A stretch of 64,000 bases of DNA, taken from contig JAGWFT010000001.1 of NCBI GenBank assembly GCA_028867755.1, positions 100,628 through 164,627 of the forward strand, in the 5' to 3' direction. This DNA comes from Nitrososphaerota archaeon (GTDB taxonomy: Archaea > Thermoproteota > Nitrososphaeria > Nitrososphaerales > Nitrosopumilaceae). Below, piece by piece: positions 27,244-37,061 of the stretch. Under the pieces are notes generated by a model that saw only the letters and a program-made list of their open reading frames with translations, made no database searches and was not told the DNA's origin. The position numbers and the translations under genes are program-made. The first letter of the stretch is position 1; every line of letters starts with the position of its first letter.

Positions 27244-28189
27244 TAGAATTTTTCACCACTGTCAAAAAGATCTCCTCCAGACTTGTCGGAACTACACTCA
27301 AGTCTTCCACTGGAATGTTGTTTGATTGTAATGCTTGCAATATTTTTACCAAGACCTGTTCAGAGTCTGCAGAGTGTATCGTGATTATAGTGCCCTCGTC
27401 ATACCCAACCTCATAGTTCCCAACCCCCTGCAAGACACTTGAGATGTCTTTCACATTTCCTATGCGAATCTTGATTGTCTTTTCTCTTCCAAATTTATTT
27501 TTGAGCTCGTCTGGTGTGTCAATAGCTATTATCTTTCCCCGATTTATGATGGCAATCTTGTCGCAGAGATATTCTGCCTCTTCAAGTATGTGTGTTGTAA
27601 AAAATATTGTAAGCCCATTTTGCACCTTTCCCTTTATGTAGTCAAGCAGCCCCCTTCGTGCAGACGGGTCAAGGCCAGCTGTTGGCTCGTCTAAAAACAG
27701 CAAGTCCATGTCATGCATAAACTCTCGTGCAACCTGGACACGTCTTCTCTGTCCAATTGAGATGTCATCATTTTTCTTTTTCCTGATATCCTGCAGATCA
27801 AATGTAGAAAGAAGTTCTTCGACCCTATCTTTTCTTGTCTTTGGGTCAACATCCCACATCATGCCATATTCCTCAAGGGATTTTTCCACAGTAAGGGTTG
27901 GCTCGTAGCTTGGCTGCTGTAATACCACACCAATCTTTTTTCGCACAGCAAGAGGATAACGAGACGTATCAATTCCCAGTATAGTTATTGTTCCACTGCT
28001 AGGAGAGACCAGTGTAGTCAAGAGCTTCATTGTGGTGGTCTTGCCAGCACCGTTTGGTCCCAAAAATCCAAATATCTTGCCTTGTTCAACTGATAGATCG
28101 ATTGAATCAACTGCAATAACGTTTCCATATGATCTTGAAAGAGATTTGGCCTCGATGCAGAGCATTTGATGATTTTCATTTTCTCCCAC
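27215..28189 (-). CDS. ABC transporter ATP-binding protein (DrrA-like)
   Basis: A 324-residue ATPase: Walker A GPNGAGKTTTMKLL (44-57), Q loop VLQQPSYEPTLTVE, signature ISIGQRRRVQVAREF (the usual LSGGQ is ISIGQ), Walker B LLFLDEPTAGLDP, and the switch histidine FFTTHILEEAE. About 90 C-terminal residues form the DrrA-type accessory domain (TIKIRIGNVKDISSVL onward). Partner is the overlapping ABC-2 permease downstream. Confidence 0.93.
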   Translation of the reverse strand: MGENENHQMLCIEAKSLSRSYGNVIAVDSIDLSVEQGKIFGFLGPNGAGKTTTMKLLTTLVSPSSGTITILGIDTSRYPLAVRKKIGVVLQQPSYEPTLTVEKSLEEYGMMWDVDPKTRKDRVEELLSTFDLQDIRKKKNDDISIGQRRRVQVAREFMHDMDLLFLDEPTAGLDPSARRGLLDYIKGKVQNGLTIFFTTHILEEAEYLCDKIAIINRGKIIAIDTPDELKNKFGREKTIKIRIGNVKDISSVLQGVGNYEVGYDEGTIITIHSADSEQVLVKILQALQSNNIPVEDLSVVPTSLEEIFLTVVKNSNASNISSGK

Positions 28190-28390
28190 TAATCTAGGTT
28201 CTGAAATTCAGGCTTGATGTAGATTTTAGAAAATTTGTGTCTATATTCGTAATTTAGTTTTGGTTTTGGCAAGGATTAGTTCTGTACATTTTAGAGTTTT
28301 TGGTTCCTCTGTACTCATAAGGTCAGGTTGATCCTTCTTTGAGATAATAGACTTGCAGTGCATCAAAGAAAAAGATCGCTGCCACTGAAA

Positions 28391-28400
28391 ATTCTTAATA
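28391..28400 (+). promoter_or_regulatory. TATA-like box before the RPA gene
   Basis: ATTCTTAATA, continuing as ATAC, lies about 30 nt before the TTG at 28427. This supports a leaderless transcript and the shorter start for the replication factor A gene. Confidence 0.45.
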
Positions 28401-28426
28401 ATACACAGATTCTAACTGTGTTTGGT

Positions 28427-29824
28427 TTGTCCGAATTTGACTCTTTGATGAATAAACTACTTGAACAAAAGCCCGAGCTATCAAGAAAGGATATGGAAGA
28501 AATGATCCAAAGAAAGAAAGAAAAGATAGGTGCAGGCTATCTCACAGACCAAGGTGCACTCTTTCTTATCGCGTCAGACCTTGGCGTCTCATTGAGCGAG
28601 CCGCTCAAAGTCGAGATGGGCCTCAAAGACATCTACGTTGGTGCAAAGGAGATTACACTTGAGAGCAGAGTCATGAATGTCTATCCAGTAAGACAATTTT
28701 CAAGAAAGGACGGCTCACAGTTTCTCTTGCGTAACATGACAGTATATGATGGAGATTCAAGGGCCAAGGTAAAGCTCTGGGACGAAAAGGCAAACTTGCC
28801 TGGTATCGAGAACCTAAAGCCAGGAGACCTTGTCAAGATAATCAAGGCATATGTAAAATCAGACATGAAGGGAAACCCGATCATAAATGTAGGCTCTGGC
28901 TCTACTGTAGAGCCAAACAATATGCAGAGCAAGATTCCAGGTCTTGATGCAATAACTGACAACGTATCAAGCGTAAAGGAGAACCAGCAGAACTTGGTGG
29001 TAACAGGAATCTTGGATGGAAATATTCGCACTACAGAGTTTACAAATTTCAAGGGAGAACCAAGCAAGGCATTGCAATTGCGATTAAAGGGCAGTGATGG
29101 CACAATAGTTCGCGCCGTACTATGGAACAAGGATGAAAATTCTGTTCCAAAGGTTGTTTCTTCTGGCGCAAAGGCAAGACTGATTGGAGTGAACACAAAG
29201 GTGGGCCAGATGGGTCTTGAGCTTCACGGAGACGAGGGGACAGTATTAGAAATAGAGGGAGCAAAAGAGATCGAGCCAATAGTTACAAGAATATTGTCTG
29301 CCACAAAGAGCGATTCTAGAAGCAGATTGCTTGTAGGAGTGTTGCATGACAAGAAACTAGTAAACATCATAGATACTTCATCAATTACTTCTGATCTTAA
29401 ACCAGGCGATGTCATCGAGATTACGCCATCTAAAGTATATGGAAACTCTCTTACAATAGAACAAGACTCTCCTTTGAAAAAAATTGATGGACAAGATATT
29501 CCAACACTATCAGACACCAGAACAAAGATAAGAGATGTCAAGCCATCTGACGGAACATACTGCATCGAGGCCATAATTCTCAAGGCTCCACAAAAAAAAG
29601 AGATACAGACCAAGACAGGCGAGACTGTCTTGCTTTCTGAAACATTTGTCGAGGATGATACTGGCCAGATATGGCTAAAGGGCTGGCGCTTGCAATCAAG
29701 ACTACTAGAGCAGTTCACCCAAGGCGAGATAATCAGTGTTACAGGAGTTACTGCAAAGCCAGGTCTTGAGGGAAGAACTGAGATATTTCTTACTGCATAT
29801 TCTGTTGTCACAAGAAAGAACTAG
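28427..29824 (+). CDS. Replication factor A (single-stranded DNA-binding, multi-OB)
   Basis: A multi-OB-fold protein of 465 residues that should coat single-stranded DNA in replication, repair and recombination. The N-terminal helical part (ELSRKDMEEMIQRKKEKIGA, then GYLTDQGALFLIASDLGV) is typical of archaeal RPA. Three OB folds follow, starting near ITLESRVMNVYPVRQF, LVVTGILDGNIRTTEF and GTYCIEAIILKAPQKK; each has the strand-turn pattern ending in VKLWDEK, RAVLWNKDE or IWLKGWR. No zinc finger is seen. An upstream GTG at 28358 would add 23 unconserved-looking residues over the putative box A, so I prefer TTG 28427. Confidence 0.88.
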   Translation: MSEFDSLMNKLLEQKPELSRKDMEEMIQRKKEKIGAGYLTDQGALFLIASDLGVSLSEPLKVEMGLKDIYVGAKEITLESRVMNVYPVRQFSRKDGSQFLLRNMTVYDGDSRAKVKLWDEKANLPGIENLKPGDLVKIIKAYVKSDMKGNPIINVGSGSTVEPNNMQSKIPGLDAITDNVSSVKENQQNLVVTGILDGNIRTTEFTNFKGEPSKALQLRLKGSDGTIVRAVLWNKDENSVPKVVSSGAKARLIGVNTKVGQMGLELHGDEGTVLEIEGAKEIEPIVTRILSATKSDSRSRLLVGVLHDKKLVNIIDTSSITSDLKPGDVIEITPSKVYGNSLTIEQDSPLKKIDGQDIPTLSDTRTKIRDVKPSDGTYCIEAIILKAPQKKEIQTKTGETVLLSETFVEDDTGQIWLKGWRLQSRLLEQFTQGEIISVTGVTAKPGLEGRTEIFLTAYSVVTRKN

Positions 29825-29955
29825 TGCAGATATACATAGGAAAAGATTTTTGAACACAAACTCTAGTTCTAGTCAGATCCTAAGTCATTCTTACCAATAG
29901 GAATAGCCATATCAGTTAAAAGCAATTTATCACACACCTATCGATGGTTTAGAAT

Positions 29956-30228
29956 ATGGAAGAGTTGTCTGTTACAAATTACGTACTCTTAGCAGCCCAC
30001 CTGATAGTAGGGTTTACACTCGTGTTTTTTGCTGCCAAGGCATTTAAAAGAACAAAATACCCTCCCATGATACTTTTAGTCATAGGTTTCACATTATTGG
30101 TGCTCGGGGAAACTGTCGTTGAGTATGGTTTTGCATTTCTTCAAAATGAAGGCCTTCAAAAAATAATAGAAGAGGGGTTTGAGATAGCTGGGTTCATCGT
30201 ACTAATCATCTCTGTTAAGAAAAGCTAG
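29956..30228 (+). CDS. Small membrane protein paired with a regulator
   Basis: A 90-residue protein with three hydrophobic segments: TNYVLLAAHLIVGFTLVFFA, YPPMILLVIGFTLLVLGETV and EIAGFIVLIISV, with a KKS tail. Its stop is 2 nt before the start of a winged-helix regulator, so they are cotranscribed. This pairing suggests a small membrane sensor or a target of the regulator, an inference from position only. Confidence 0.68.
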   Translation: MEELSVTNYVLLAAHLIVGFTLVFFAAKAFKRTKYPPMILLVIGFTLLVLGETVVEYGFAFLQNEGLQKIIEEGFEIAGFIVLIISVKKS

Positions 30229-30230
30229 AG

Positions 30231-30572
30231 ATGGCAAACGACGATGATATTCTTTCCGTACTGGCAGATGAGTACAGCAGAAAGATACTATCCATACTGA
30301 CTAAAAATGAGCTTAATGCACAAGAGATCTCAGATGCCCTTGGCATCCCTACTTCGACCACATACAGGAAGATAAAAAATCTAGAAAATCTTGATCTTGT
30401 AAAAAAGACAAAGGTAATTCGTACACTTGAGGGTCTCGATGAGAGATACTACAAAAGTTTGGTTTCAGGCATAGATGTGCAATTCAAGGATGGACAGGTC
30501 TCTTGCAAGATTGAAAAATTTACCATGGATAAAAAGATACAAAGACTCTGGGAGAAATTTTCAGAAAAATAA
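30231..30572 (+). CDS. Winged-helix transcriptional regulator (ArsR-like)
   Basis: A 113-residue regulator. The N-terminal half is a winged helix: ILSVLADEYSRKILSILTKN, recognition helix region AQEISDALGIPTSTTYRKIK, then NLDLVKKTKVIRTLEGLDER as the wing. The C-terminal part (VQFKDGQVSCKIEKFT) is a short strand-rich region as in related archaeal regulators. It lacks an obvious metal-binding cysteine pair. It is the second gene of a two-gene unit with a small membrane protein. Confidence 0.82.
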   Translation: MANDDDILSVLADEYSRKILSILTKNELNAQEISDALGIPTSTTYRKIKNLENLDLVKKTKVIRTLEGLDERYYKSLVSGIDVQFKDGQVSCKIEKFTMDKKIQRLWEKFSEK

Positions 30573-30576
30573 ATGT

Positions 30577-30984
30577 CTACTTTGCCTCAATCTTTTCTTT
30601 ATTCCAGTTTCGCAAAAGCAACAAAGATACCACAACTATCGCACCTTGAGTAACTTTACACAAGATGTCTACTATTCCAACATCACCTTGTACTCCAACT
30701 ATTGGTAGACTCGTAGTTCTTGAGGCCACATACAGCCCAATTAGTGCAATTGATATCATGCTTGCTATCACATATGGAGCCCTGCTGTGAAGATTGTTTT
30801 TGATCATCCATATTCCTAGCGGTAGATATGACACTGCAGCAGTTGTAAACGTCATAGTTTGTATCTGGCTTCCAATGTCGCTTGATTCCTGCATTTGAGA
30901 ATATGCAGTAACAAAATAAATTCCGCTATTTGCAAGCACAAGAACTGTTGCAATTAGGATAAACTGTTGTGCAGACCTTTTCAT
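30577..30984 (-). CDS. Four-TM hypothetical membrane protein
   Basis: A 135-residue membrane protein with four hydrophobic segments (near 8-27, 43-61, 70-87 and 106-124) and a charged tail RNWNKEKIEAK. No known family recognised. It is convergent with the winged-helix regulator gene, 4 nt apart. Confidence 0.65.
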   Translation of the reverse strand: MKRSAQQFILIATVLVLANSGIYFVTAYSQMQESSDIGSQIQTMTFTTAAVSYLPLGIWMIKNNLHSRAPYVIASMISIALIGLYVASRTTSLPIVGVQGDVGIVDILCKVTQGAIVVVSLLLLRNWNKEKIEAK

Positions 30985-31126
30985 GGTTTGAAGTATAGAT
31001 TCTGCATTTAATTTATCTAATTACCGTTCCCACAGATAGAAATGGCAACTATATTGATATACAAAAATGAAACATTTTTTCTTACATCTCTTTGCCATGA
31101 GATTACTGATACATAATTGTCCAAAA

Positions 31127-33901
31127 CTAGTCCCAGAATCCTCGAGTAGTGACATACTGCCTTTCTGCCTCGTAAATCTGCTTGTATAGCTCGTCCTCTC
31201 CCACCATATTTCGCAGTATTCTTGCACCAGTGTCTGCACCGACACCATATCCTGACAGCACAACAAGTGCTGTGCTTCCAAAGTTTTCCAAAAGAGACGA
31301 TACCTTCCATGCACGGTTAAACTTGTGATTCTCCTCTGCAGTTATTTTTTTACCAGCTATCTTTTTTTGTACAATTTTTGACAGGTCGTAATCAGAGTAA
31401 AACGTTGCACTGACCTGCCTTGATTTGCAGTGCGGACAGACAGGTGGCCCCTTTATCTCATGTGTCTCAACTACTCTTTCCCACTTGCCACAACGCATGC
31501 ACACAAGCCTGTGCTTTGTTTTCAAAAGTCGCGTCTTGACCAGGTCAAGCACCCCCTTGTCCAGATTTGCAGGAGACGAATAGTATTTTGTTGTGTGATC
31601 AAGTATTGGCTCTGCAAGTTTTGAAAAACTATCTACCTCAAACCACCGTAGCCCAACTGCACCATCTCTTATCCTTTCAAGTATGCCAGATGTTCCTTCT
31701 AGGTCATACTTGTCATGAAAGAGTTCCCGCATGGCTTCTTGCGCAAGTACAGTGCTAGAGTACCTGTCATAGAGAAACCTTGCAGACTTTCTGTCATATA
31801 CTGCTTCCCGTCCCACGATTCCAAACTTTTTTGCAACACACCAAGTTCTCCAGTTTACATTGTGTGTGCCAGACAGTGATGCACGAACGATTGATTCCAA
31901 CTCATACTGGTCTTTTAGTACAGAGACCACCGAGTCCTCGTTGATTCTACCAGTTGAAGATATCATTATTCTGTACGCATCTGATCTAGAGTCGACAAGA
32001 TAGCCACTCTTTGCAGAAAGCATTGCAGAAAGAAGAGTAGACAGTGTTGCATTGATTCTTGTTCCAAAGCACGCATGAATCACAAGAGTGTTTCTTGCAC
32101 GTTGTGACTCGACAACCATTGTTTTCTCGTCAGGAATTGTATCAATCGTTAGGCTCTCAATTATCTTGTTTGAGAGCGGTTCATGCTTTGTCTTGGTTCT
32201 GTACAGCCCCACCTTTCTTGCAGTTGTATAGTCAACTGGAATGTTCTCCCCCTCCCAGTATGGTACATTTATTCCAGCAGACTGGACAGGCTCGACATTG
32301 ATCTTAAGTGAGCTATCATCAACATTTAGGATTCTCCACTGCATTCCGCGCAACACAAATACGTTTCCAGGGTCACCATAGTCACCCACAAACCTCTGGT
32401 CAAGGCTTCCGATTATTTTTTTAGATACAGTATCTAGTACCTTGAATTTCAGTATGTCTGGGATGGTGGACAGGTTTTCAAAATAATACCTAAACGAGCG
32501 CCCTCTTTTCTTAAATTCCATCTCTTCTTTGTCAAAAAATATGATTGAACCATTCTGTAAGATATCTAGCACACCAAAGAGATTCTCAAGTGTTGTCTTT
32601 CTAAACGAATAGGCCTGGTTTATCATCTTTAGTGCAAAGTCAATTGGAACAGTCCCAAACTGCATTGTCATGCCAACAAGATGATGTGCAAGAACGTCTA
32701 GTGCACCGTCATGCACTATCTGGTCTTCGATTGATTTTTCATGAACACGTTCCAGTATAGCAAGCGCCTCAAACTCGTCGTCTCCATTGTTTGTTACAAT
32801 CAATCCCTTTGCAGACGATCCCCTTCGGTGTTTGCTTCTGCCAATTCTTTGCACAAGTTTTGATACCTGCCTTGGCGAGCCATAATGAATCACAAGTTCT
32901 ACTGACCCAATGTCAAGCCCAAGCTCAAGCGATGATGTGCATACAACTATGCCAGGCCTGCCGGACCTCAGTGTCTCTTCTGTCTCTTCTCGCACCTGCT
33001 GCGAGAGAGAACCATGGTGCATCTCAATAGACAGAGTTGATCTCTCCTTTAGGACAGATGCGAGATACTCAGACTCGCCTCTGGTATTTGTAAACAAGAG
33101 CACAGGAGAATTTGCATAGTATTTTGAGACGTAATCTATGACATGATCAACAACATCGGTTATGGTCCCGTCGATATACTTGACCTCAACATCATACTTT
33201 CTAATAGAACTGTCCTCGATTATCTTACATTTTCTTTTTGTTCCCACCACAAACTTGGCAGCCTCTGAGGTATTTCCTACTGTTGCAGAAAGGCCAATTC
33301 TTGTCACAGGAAATTTTGTGTTTTCCTGCAGCCGCTCAAGGGATAGTGATAGCTGTGCACCACGCTCGTTTCCCAGAAGCTCATGCACTTCATCAATTAC
33401 AATCCATTCTAGCTCGTCAAGGGCATGTAACATCCCTAGTTGTGTCAGCAAAATTATGATGGTCTCAGGAGTTGTTATTAGTACATCAGGCGGCTGCAGT
33501 GCAATCTTTTTCCTAACTGACTGCGATGTGTCTCCATGTCGAATCTGAATTGTGAGGTTTTCATTTTCTGCATATCTGATAATTCTTCTAAAAACATCGC
33601 GGTTCAAAGCTCGCAGTGGGGTAACATAGAGTACCTTAATCTTTCCAGTTTTTTTTGACTTGGCAACTCTATCAAAGATTGGAATTACAGCAGTCTCTGT
33701 CTTGCCAGACCCGGTAGGTGCAATAACTAGAGAGTCAATCTTTTGCGATATTACAGGAACAGCTCTTTTCTGGATCTCAGTTAGGTGCTCAAAACCAAGA
33801 TTGCGAAACTTGTTCTCTAAATCACGCTGTAGAAGAGGATGCAGATGACTCTGATTCTTTGGGTTGTCTTGTTCTAGATCGCTCGTATACCATAGCACCA
33901 A
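31127..33901 (-). CDS. Lhr-like superfamily 2 ATP-dependent helicase
   Basis: A 924-residue helicase for unwinding DNA or DNA/RNA hybrids in repair. Motifs in order: Q-like GFEHLTEIQKRAVPVI; I APTGSGKTET; Ia YVTPLRALNRD; II DEVHELL (DEVH); III LSATVGN; V VVCTSSLELGLDIG; VI QRIGRSKHRRG. After the RecA domains come a winged helix, the large Lhr-core region, and a late CxxC...CxxC pair (LVCMRCGKWE, PPVCPHCKSR) that could bind zinc. It is somewhat longer than Lhr-core alone. The start is the ATG at 33901, inside the 5' half of an out-of-frame small gene at 33822-33962. Confidence 0.9.
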   Translation of the reverse strand: MVLWYTSDLEQDNPKNQSHLHPLLQRDLENKFRNLGFEHLTEIQKRAVPVISQKIDSLVIAPTGSGKTETAVIPIFDRVAKSKKTGKIKVLYVTPLRALNRDVFRRIIRYAENENLTIQIRHGDTSQSVRKKIALQPPDVLITTPETIIILLTQLGMLHALDELEWIVIDEVHELLGNERGAQLSLSLERLQENTKFPVTRIGLSATVGNTSEAAKFVVGTKRKCKIIEDSSIRKYDVEVKYIDGTITDVVDHVIDYVSKYYANSPVLLFTNTRGESEYLASVLKERSTLSIEMHHGSLSQQVREETEETLRSGRPGIVVCTSSLELGLDIGSVELVIHYGSPRQVSKLVQRIGRSKHRRGSSAKGLIVTNNGDDEFEALAILERVHEKSIEDQIVHDGALDVLAHHLVGMTMQFGTVPIDFALKMINQAYSFRKTTLENLFGVLDILQNGSIIFFDKEEMEFKKRGRSFRYYFENLSTIPDILKFKVLDTVSKKIIGSLDQRFVGDYGDPGNVFVLRGMQWRILNVDDSSLKINVEPVQSAGINVPYWEGENIPVDYTTARKVGLYRTKTKHEPLSNKIIESLTIDTIPDEKTMVVESQRARNTLVIHACFGTRINATLSTLLSAMLSAKSGYLVDSRSDAYRIMISSTGRINEDSVVSVLKDQYELESIVRASLSGTHNVNWRTWCVAKKFGIVGREAVYDRKSARFLYDRYSSTVLAQEAMRELFHDKYDLEGTSGILERIRDGAVGLRWFEVDSFSKLAEPILDHTTKYYSSPANLDKGVLDLVKTRLLKTKHRLVCMRCGKWERVVETHEIKGPPVCPHCKSRQVSATFYSDYDLSKIVQKKIAGKKITAEENHKFNRAWKVSSLLENFGSTALVVLSGYGVGADTGARILRNMVGEDELYKQIYEAERQYVTTRGFWD

Positions 33902-33962
33902 CTATGCCAGCACCAAACAAAATGATTGTGATAATAGGTATCTGATCAAAAATTCCTGCCAT
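33822..33962 (-). CDS. Small single-TM protein overlapping the helicase start
   Basis: A 46-residue frame starting at ATG: MAGIFDQIPIITIILFGAGI, then VGAMVYERSRTRQPKESESS and ASSSTA. It has one clean membrane helix, a positively charged flank (ERSRTRQ) and a Ser-rich tail, a composition unlikely by chance. It overlaps the first 80 nt of the helicase gene in another frame, with translation coupling likely. Too short for a family match by eye. It could be a real small membrane protein, or the helicase may start later. Confidence 0.5.
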   Translation of the reverse strand: MAGIFDQIPIITIILFGAGIVGAMVYERSRTRQPKESESSASSSTA

Positions 33963-33993
33963 GACTCACGTTGGAACTACAGTGATAAATATC

Positions 33994-34641
33994 TTAAGGT
34001 GTCTCCACTAGGCCCTGAGTTGTTATAGTGTATGCCGTCTCTTTTTTTGTACCAAACGAAGGGAAGACCTGTGCAAAAAACTTGTTGCCCTCCTTTGAGA
34101 GCTGAATTTTTTTGTGTGTGAATATGCTAATTGATCTCTCAAGGTTCTCCCTTTCTTGCTCGCCAGACCTCCTGACAACGTTGGTTATAACAACTGGAGT
34201 TTTTTCCTGGATGCAGAGTAGGCTAAGCGAGTGCATGTATTCCATGAATTTTACATGTTTTTCAAGCGAGTTTGATTCCTTGGAATATTCAAATGAAAAT
34301 AGATCTGTGATGTTTTCTATCACAACAAGGCCTGGTCGTACTTGTGATATGTTTTTGAGATGCTCTATTTGTTCTGCAGTGTTAGTAACTCTTGCAACTA
34401 TGATATTGTCCAAAAGTTCTGGTGCAAGTTGCTTGGCATGCATTAGCTGAAGCATTCTTTCTGGACGAAAGCTACCGCTTGTGTCTTGGTAAATTATTTT
34501 TTTGTCAAGTGCATTTACACATATTTGCATTGCAAGTTGCGTCTTTCCAACACCACCTGGACCAAATATGTCAGTGATGATACCTGCAGCTATTCCCCCT
34601 CCCAACAGCTTGTCAAGTCTTGGCATACCAGTTGAGATCAA
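33994..34641 (-). CDS. RadB-like RecA-family ATPase
   Basis: A 215-residue RecA-core protein without the N-terminal helix-hairpin-helix domain of RadA, the size and plan of the archaeal recombinase paralog RadB. Walker A is GPGGVGKTQLAMQ (27-39), Walker B region LVVIENITDLF, and the start SGMPRLDKLLGGGI-type motif reads STGMPRLDKLLGGGI. It probably modulates recombination or Holliday-junction processing. It lies just upstream of the helicase and small TM gene on the same strand, so a repair operon is plausible. Confidence 0.87.
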   Translation of the reverse strand: MISTGMPRLDKLLGGGIAAGIITDIFGPGGVGKTQLAMQICVNALDKKIIYQDTSGSFRPERMLQLMHAKQLAPELLDNIIVARVTNTAEQIEHLKNISQVRPGLVVIENITDLFSFEYSKESNSLEKHVKFMEYMHSLSLLCIQEKTPVVITNVVRRSGEQERENLERSISIFTHKKIQLSKEGNKFFAQVFPSFGTKKETAYTITTQGLVETP

Positions 34642-34740
34642 ATCAATTACCTAGAAAACACCGGAAATTAAATGGTATAAGTGATGATCGGGAAGGCTTT
34701 TATTTACGATTTCAAGCACTGGTGACAAGTGAATTATTGA

Positions 34741-34986
34741 TTGTCGCAACAACCGATTGCAAAACGACCACTAACAACGCTGCAAAAAGGCGTTAACAAA
34801 AAGGTCACAGTCCGACTCAAGAGCGATATAGAATACAAAGGAAAGATGAACAATGTAGATTCTTACATGAATCTTATCATGACAGATGCAGAAGAGATGA
34901 GTGGTGGTAAGGTGGTTGCAAATTATGGTAGAGTTATCGTAAGAGGCAATAACGTACTTTTTATAAAACTAGAAAACGAGCTGTAA
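34741..34986 (+). CDS. Sm-like archaeal protein (SmAP/Lsm)
   Basis: An 81-residue RNA-binding protein. Sm1 motif: [20 protein letters not shown] with DSYMNLIM; Sm2 motif: [14 protein letters not shown]. It should form a heptameric ring that binds U-rich RNA. Start is TTG. Its stop overlaps the start of metK by one base (TAATG), so the two are cotranslated. Confidence 0.93.
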   Translation: MSQQPIAKRPLTTLQKGVNKKVTVRLKSDIEYKGKMNNVDSYMNLIMTDAEEMSGGKVVANYGRVIVRGNNVLFIKLENEL

Positions 34987-36164
34987 TGACCCTGACAATG
35001 AAAGAAGCAGGTAGAAGTTTTCTCTTTACCTCAGAATCAGTTACTGAAGGTCATCCCGACAAAGTATGTGACCAGATATCAGATGCAATACTGGATGAAT
35101 TTCTAAAACAAGATCCCGATTCAAGGGTTGCAGTTGAGACCATGACAACTACAGGAATTGTTGTCGTGGCAGGCGAGGTTACATCAAAGGCAAGGTTTGA
35201 CATTCAAGATGTAGTCAGAAAAACACTAAAGGAGATAGGCTACAGCGACCCGCAATATGGTTTTGATGCAGACTCGTGCAGTGTCCTGGTTTCATTACAT
35301 TCTCAAAGTCCTGATATATCCATGGGAATCTCTGCTAATGAAAACAAGGAGCAGGGAGCAGGAGACCAAGGGCTGATGTTTGGATATGCGACAAACGAGA
35401 CTAGAGAATTTATGCCAATGCCAATAATGCTTGCTCACAAGCTAACCCAACGTCTTGCAGAGGCAAGAAAGAAAAAAGAACTTCCCTGGGCAAGACCTGA
35501 TGGCAAGTCACAGGTTACCGTAGAGTACGAGGATGGCAAACCAAAAAGAATTGAAGCTATTGTGGTATCAACACAGCATTCACCTGATGTAAGCAATGAA
35601 GAGATAAAAAAAGAAATTATTGAAAAAGTTGTCAAGCCAGTCTGCGGCAATTTATGGAATGATAAAATAAAGATTCACGTAAACCCAACTGGAAGATTCG
35701 TAATTGGCGGTCCTCCAGGAGACGCAGGACTCACTGGAAGAAAAATAATAGTGGATACATATGGCGGCATGGGAAGACATGGCGGAGGAGCATTTTCCGG
35801 AAAGGACCCATCAAAGGTTGACAGATCAGCTTGCTACATGTGTAGATACATTGCAAAAAACATTGTGTCAGCAGGGCTTGCAGACCGTTGCGAAGTCCAA
35901 GTTGCATATGCAATAGGCGTAGCACAGCCAGTCTCACTGATGGTCAGCACATTTGGCACAAGCAAGATCCCAGAAGAGCAGATTGAGAATTTGGTTAGAA
36001 AACACTTTGACATGAGGCCTGCAGCAATCATAGAACAACTGAAACTAAAAAGGCCAATTTACAAAAAGACTGCAGCCTACGGACACTTTGGAAGAGACGA
36101 CTCAGAGTTTACCTGGGAGAAGACAGACAAGGCAGACGTGCTACGAAAGGCTGCAGGCCTCTAG
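34986..36164 (+). CDS. metK: S-adenosylmethionine synthetase, bacterial/eukaryotic type
   Basis: A 392-residue enzyme making SAM from methionine and ATP. It carries the classic MetK signatures: [20 protein letters not shown] (15-34), [12 protein letters not shown] (near 122), the glycine-rich [19 protein letters not shown], and [16 protein letters not shown]. These belong to the bacterial/eukaryotic family, not to the separate archaeal-type synthetase of most Euryarchaeota and Crenarchaeota. Full length, all motifs intact. Overlaps SmAP by 1 nt and the convergent epimerase by 24 nt. Confidence 0.95.
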   Translation: MTLTMKEAGRSFLFTSESVTEGHPDKVCDQISDAILDEFLKQDPDSRVAVETMTTTGIVVVAGEVTSKARFDIQDVVRKTLKEIGYSDPQYGFDADSCSVLVSLHSQSPDISMGISANENKEQGAGDQGLMFGYATNETREFMPMPIMLAHKLTQRLAEARKKKELPWARPDGKSQVTVEYEDGKPKRIEAIVVSTQHSPDVSNEEIKKEIIEKVVKPVCGNLWNDKIKIHVNPTGRFVIGGPPGDAGLTGRKIIVDTYGGMGRHGGGAFSGKDPSKVDRSACYMCRYIAKNIVSAGLADRCEVQVAYAIGVAQPVSLMVSTFGTSKIPEEQIENLVRKHFDMRPAAIIEQLKLKRPIYKKTAAYGHFGRDDSEFTWEKTDKADVLRKAAGL

Positions 36165-37001
36165 CATTTCGTTATATTTCGCAAATTTAACTCCTGATAC
36201 AATACCAAGTTTTTTGTGGTTGCCTACATAATCACCCACAAGTACGGAGAGATCATCTACCCCAAACTCTGATTCACTTGAGCGAATTGCATCATGATAG
36301 GCCTTTTCAAACTCTATGTGTTTTATTTTCGTCTTGCTTCCCACCAAGTCCCTTACAAAGCGATTGTATGTCACAGTTTTTGGACCTACAAGATCAATTG
36401 TCTTTTTTGAAAACTGTTTTCCACGTATGGCTTTCATTACAACTTGAGCCACATCAGATACCAAGATGGGTTGCAGTCTATATTTCCCAGAGCCTGGAAT
36501 GGTGATACAGTCCTTACGTATCTGACCCAAGAGTACCTTCGATAGTGGATCGCCTTTTCCCATGATGTATGAGGGTCGAAATATTGTGTAATCTAATCCC
36601 GATTGTATAATTTCTTGCTCGGCCTTGAATTTTGATATGAAATACCCAAGTGTAGATTTTTTGTCAACGCCAAGTCCGCTCAGATAAATTATTTTTTTGA
36701 TGCCAGATTTTTTGCATAGTGCAATTGCATTTCTTGTCAGGACAACATTTACAGTATCATAATGAGAATCTGCTGTCTGTCTTCCCTTTCCAATAAAATG
36801 CAATAGTGCATCAGATCCTTTCACAGACTTTGCAAGATTATTTTCAGTAAGGTCCTTTGATATGACAGATCGTCCAAAGTCAACTGCCTTTTTCCTGTTC
36901 TTTCTTATTAGCGCTGTTATGTCAAACCCATTTCTTGCAAGAAACTTGCCCACGTTTCTTCCTACAAACCCATTGGCGCCTGTGATGACTAGCTTATTCA
37001 T
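36141..37001 (-). CDS. NAD(P)-dependent epimerase/dehydratase-like (atypical SDR)
   Basis: A 286-residue Rossmann protein. The start [20 protein letters not shown] at 37001 fits the fold better than an upstream ATG 42 nt earlier. The dinucleotide loop is TGANGFVG, then LLHFIGKG, and IIYLSGLGV; the catalytic YxxxK is replaced by [10 protein letters not shown], as in the NDUFA9/NmrA-like atypical SDR group, so it may be a regulator or an assembly protein, not a classical dehydrogenase. Convergent with metK by 24 nt. Confidence 0.82.
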   Translation of the reverse strand: MNKLVITGANGFVGRNVGKFLARNGFDITALIRKNRKKAVDFGRSVISKDLTENNLAKSVKGSDALLHFIGKGRQTADSHYDTVNVVLTRNAIALCKKSGIKKIIYLSGLGVDKKSTLGYFISKFKAEQEIIQSGLDYTIFRPSYIMGKGDPLSKVLLGQIRKDCITIPGSGKYRLQPILVSDVAQVVMKAIRGKQFSKKTIDLVGPKTVTYNRFVRDLVGSKTKIKHIEFEKAYHDAIRSSESEFGVDDLSVLVGDYVGNHKKLGIVSGVKFAKYNEMLEACSLS

Positions 37002-37061
37002 GTATATCCCACCAGATCTCCGACAAATTAATTTTGGTGCCATCCCAATGTCTATGCATAC

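Noticed and set aside
28358..28426. GTG start for the RPA gene
   Set aside because: The extra residues look unconserved and would put the best box A inside the gene; TTG at 28427 fits better.
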